In this document: positions 63,463 through 64,000 of the stretch, piece after piece
Layout of the letters: each line of letters begins with the position of its first letter
How positions within the stretch are numbered: the stretch's first letter is position 1
Origin: CAYFPX01 sp964519895
GTDB lineage: Bacteria; Myxococcota_A; UBA796; CAJQPC01
Assembly (NCBI GenBank): GCA_964519895.1
Contig: CAZFLE010000010.1
Location: 1 to 64,000, forward strand
DNA: 64,000 nt
Direction: 5' to 3'
Translations under genes and position numbers: made by a program
The notes under the pieces: model-generated
Databases searched by the model: none
Told to the model about the DNA's origin: nothing
The model's input: the letters and a program-made list of their open reading frames with translations, nothing else

Positions 63463-64000
63463 TCAAGGGGGGCAGTCCTGGTCCAGTTCGAAGTCCCAAC
63501 AGAAGCTCCGCCGACCGTCGGCCTGGAGCGTGGTGGACCATGTCTTGCTGCGACCGTCGCTCAGCTGGACCGTCACCTTGTGCCGACCCGCAGGGACGTC
63601 GCTGATCAAAGGTGTGACACCGGCCCTGGCGCCGTCGATCATCACGGACCCGAAGGGCCGGCTGCCGATGCGCAGGCTGCCAGTGCCCTTGGCCACGCGC
63701 ACTGGCTCCGTCTCCGGCTCGGGCTCTGGCTCTGGCTCCGTCTCCGGCTCCGGCTCTGGCTCCGCCTTTGGAGGTGTTCTCGTGGTGGCCGCGCTCCGGC
63801 TCGGGGCCTTGGTCCGAACCGGGGTTGGCTCGGGCTCGGTCTCTGGCTCGGTCTCTGGCTCGGTCTCGAGTGCAGCCGTCTGGGGCTTGGGCGGCGCCGG
63901 TGCGACGGTGGGGGCTGTGAGGGCTGCAGGTTCGGAGCTGGGTAGACCGCGCAGCTGCCAGACACCGAGGCCGGCCACCACGCCGGCGGCCAAGAGGACC
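63463..64000 (-). CDS. PEGA-domain protein C-terminus, truncated by window edge
   Basis: Only the last 180 or so codons are in the window; the frame stays open to 64000. It begins in a hydrophobic segment (LAAGVVAGLGVW, probably a transmembrane helix), then a Pro/Glu/Thr repeat linker of about 90 residues (ETEPETEPE, EPEPEPETEP), and ends with a PEGA domain (GSLRIGSRPFGSVMIDGARAGVTPLI, then AGRHKVTVQLSDG). In myxobacteria such tails belong to membrane-spanning Ser/Thr protein kinases, but the kinase domain is not visible here. The PEGA domain would lie outside the membrane and bind a surface ligand. Confidence 0.75.
   Translation of the reverse strand, partial: VLLAAGVVAGLGVWQLRGLPSSEPAALTAPTVAPAPPKPQTAALETEPETEPETEPEPTPVRTKAPSRSAATTRTPPKAEPEPEPETEPEPEPEPETEPVRVAKGTGSLRIGSRPFGSVMIDGARAGVTPLISDVPAGRHKVTVQLSDGRSKTWSTTLQADGRRSFCWDFELDQDCPP

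Overview
The window is a high-GC, gene-dense stretch of a Gram-negative chromosome. I count about 60 real genes, with almost no intergenic space and many start/stop overlaps of the ATGA or GTGA kind. Features that fit a myxobacterium-like bacterium (Myxococcota or a relative) are: very many short-signal lipoproteins with Asp/Thr/Gly 'DTGDTG' linkers, beta-propeller secreted proteins, a PEGA-tailed and probably kinase-like C-terminus at the right edge, ECF sigma/YCII pairs, and TonB and multiheme surface proteins. No rRNA, tRNA or CRISPR array is visible. Phylum assignment is inference from style, not from a marker gene.

Layout. 1-5.5 kb: two large secreted lipoproteins, a decayed IS66-type transposase, a DEAD-box RNA helicase and a broken molybdopterin oxidoreductase start. 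5.6-7.9 kb: a copper type II monooxygenase-like lipoprotein, an outer-membrane protein and a small lipoprotein. 7.9-11.8 kb: a thiolase divergent from a carotenoid oxygenase-thiolase operon. 11.9-14.9 kb: a GGDEF/EAL regulator, a lipoprotein and a TetR regulator. 15-19.4 kb (minus): ECF sigma factor with YCII partner, small exported proteins and a peptide-type ABC binding lipoprotein whose 3' end is tandemly duplicated. 19.5-23.2 kb (minus): a TonB receptor with two coupled lipoproteins. 23.3-29 kb (plus): a run of exported proteins including TPR, YtkA-like, two-CxxCH and five-CxxCH cytochrome lipoproteins, facing a HupE/UreJ-type membrane protein.

30-33.8 kb: a DUF1571 protein and Asp-box propeller proteins. 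34.3-37.4 kb: a TetR regulator with palindromic operators, then a di-iron ferritin-like protein and a cytochrome P450. 37.4-42.7 kb: desaturase, DUF1304, subtilase, double cNMP-domain protein, TPR membrane protein, PAS-like protein.

42.9-50.8 kb (minus) is the most coherent block, a nine-gene operon: SCP2 sterol carrier, two DUF35 OB-fold proteins, two Ltp-type thiolase-fold proteins that have lost the nucleophilic cysteine, a FadD19-like acyl-CoA synthetase, a hotdog thioesterase and two adjacent acyl-CoA dehydrogenases. This resembles the steroid side-chain operon of actinobacteria. Its promoter carries two 14-bp palindromes matching the actinobacterial KstR operator (T-N2-AAC-N2-GTT-N2-A), one lying between a perfect TTGACA and a weak -10. 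I infer a sterol- or terpenoid-acyl-CoA catabolic regulon.

50.9-57 kb: two GT-C-like membrane proteins with a lipoprotein, a SDR and a CAP-domain lipoprotein. 57-64 kb: another SDR, a CrtI/RETSAT-like flavoprotein, a TetR regulator, a PKD lipoprotein, a large lipoprotein and the truncated PEGA protein. Two short-chain dehydrogenases, the P450, the di-iron protein, the carotenoid oxygenase and four thiolase-fold proteins make lipid/isoprenoid oxidation a theme of the window.
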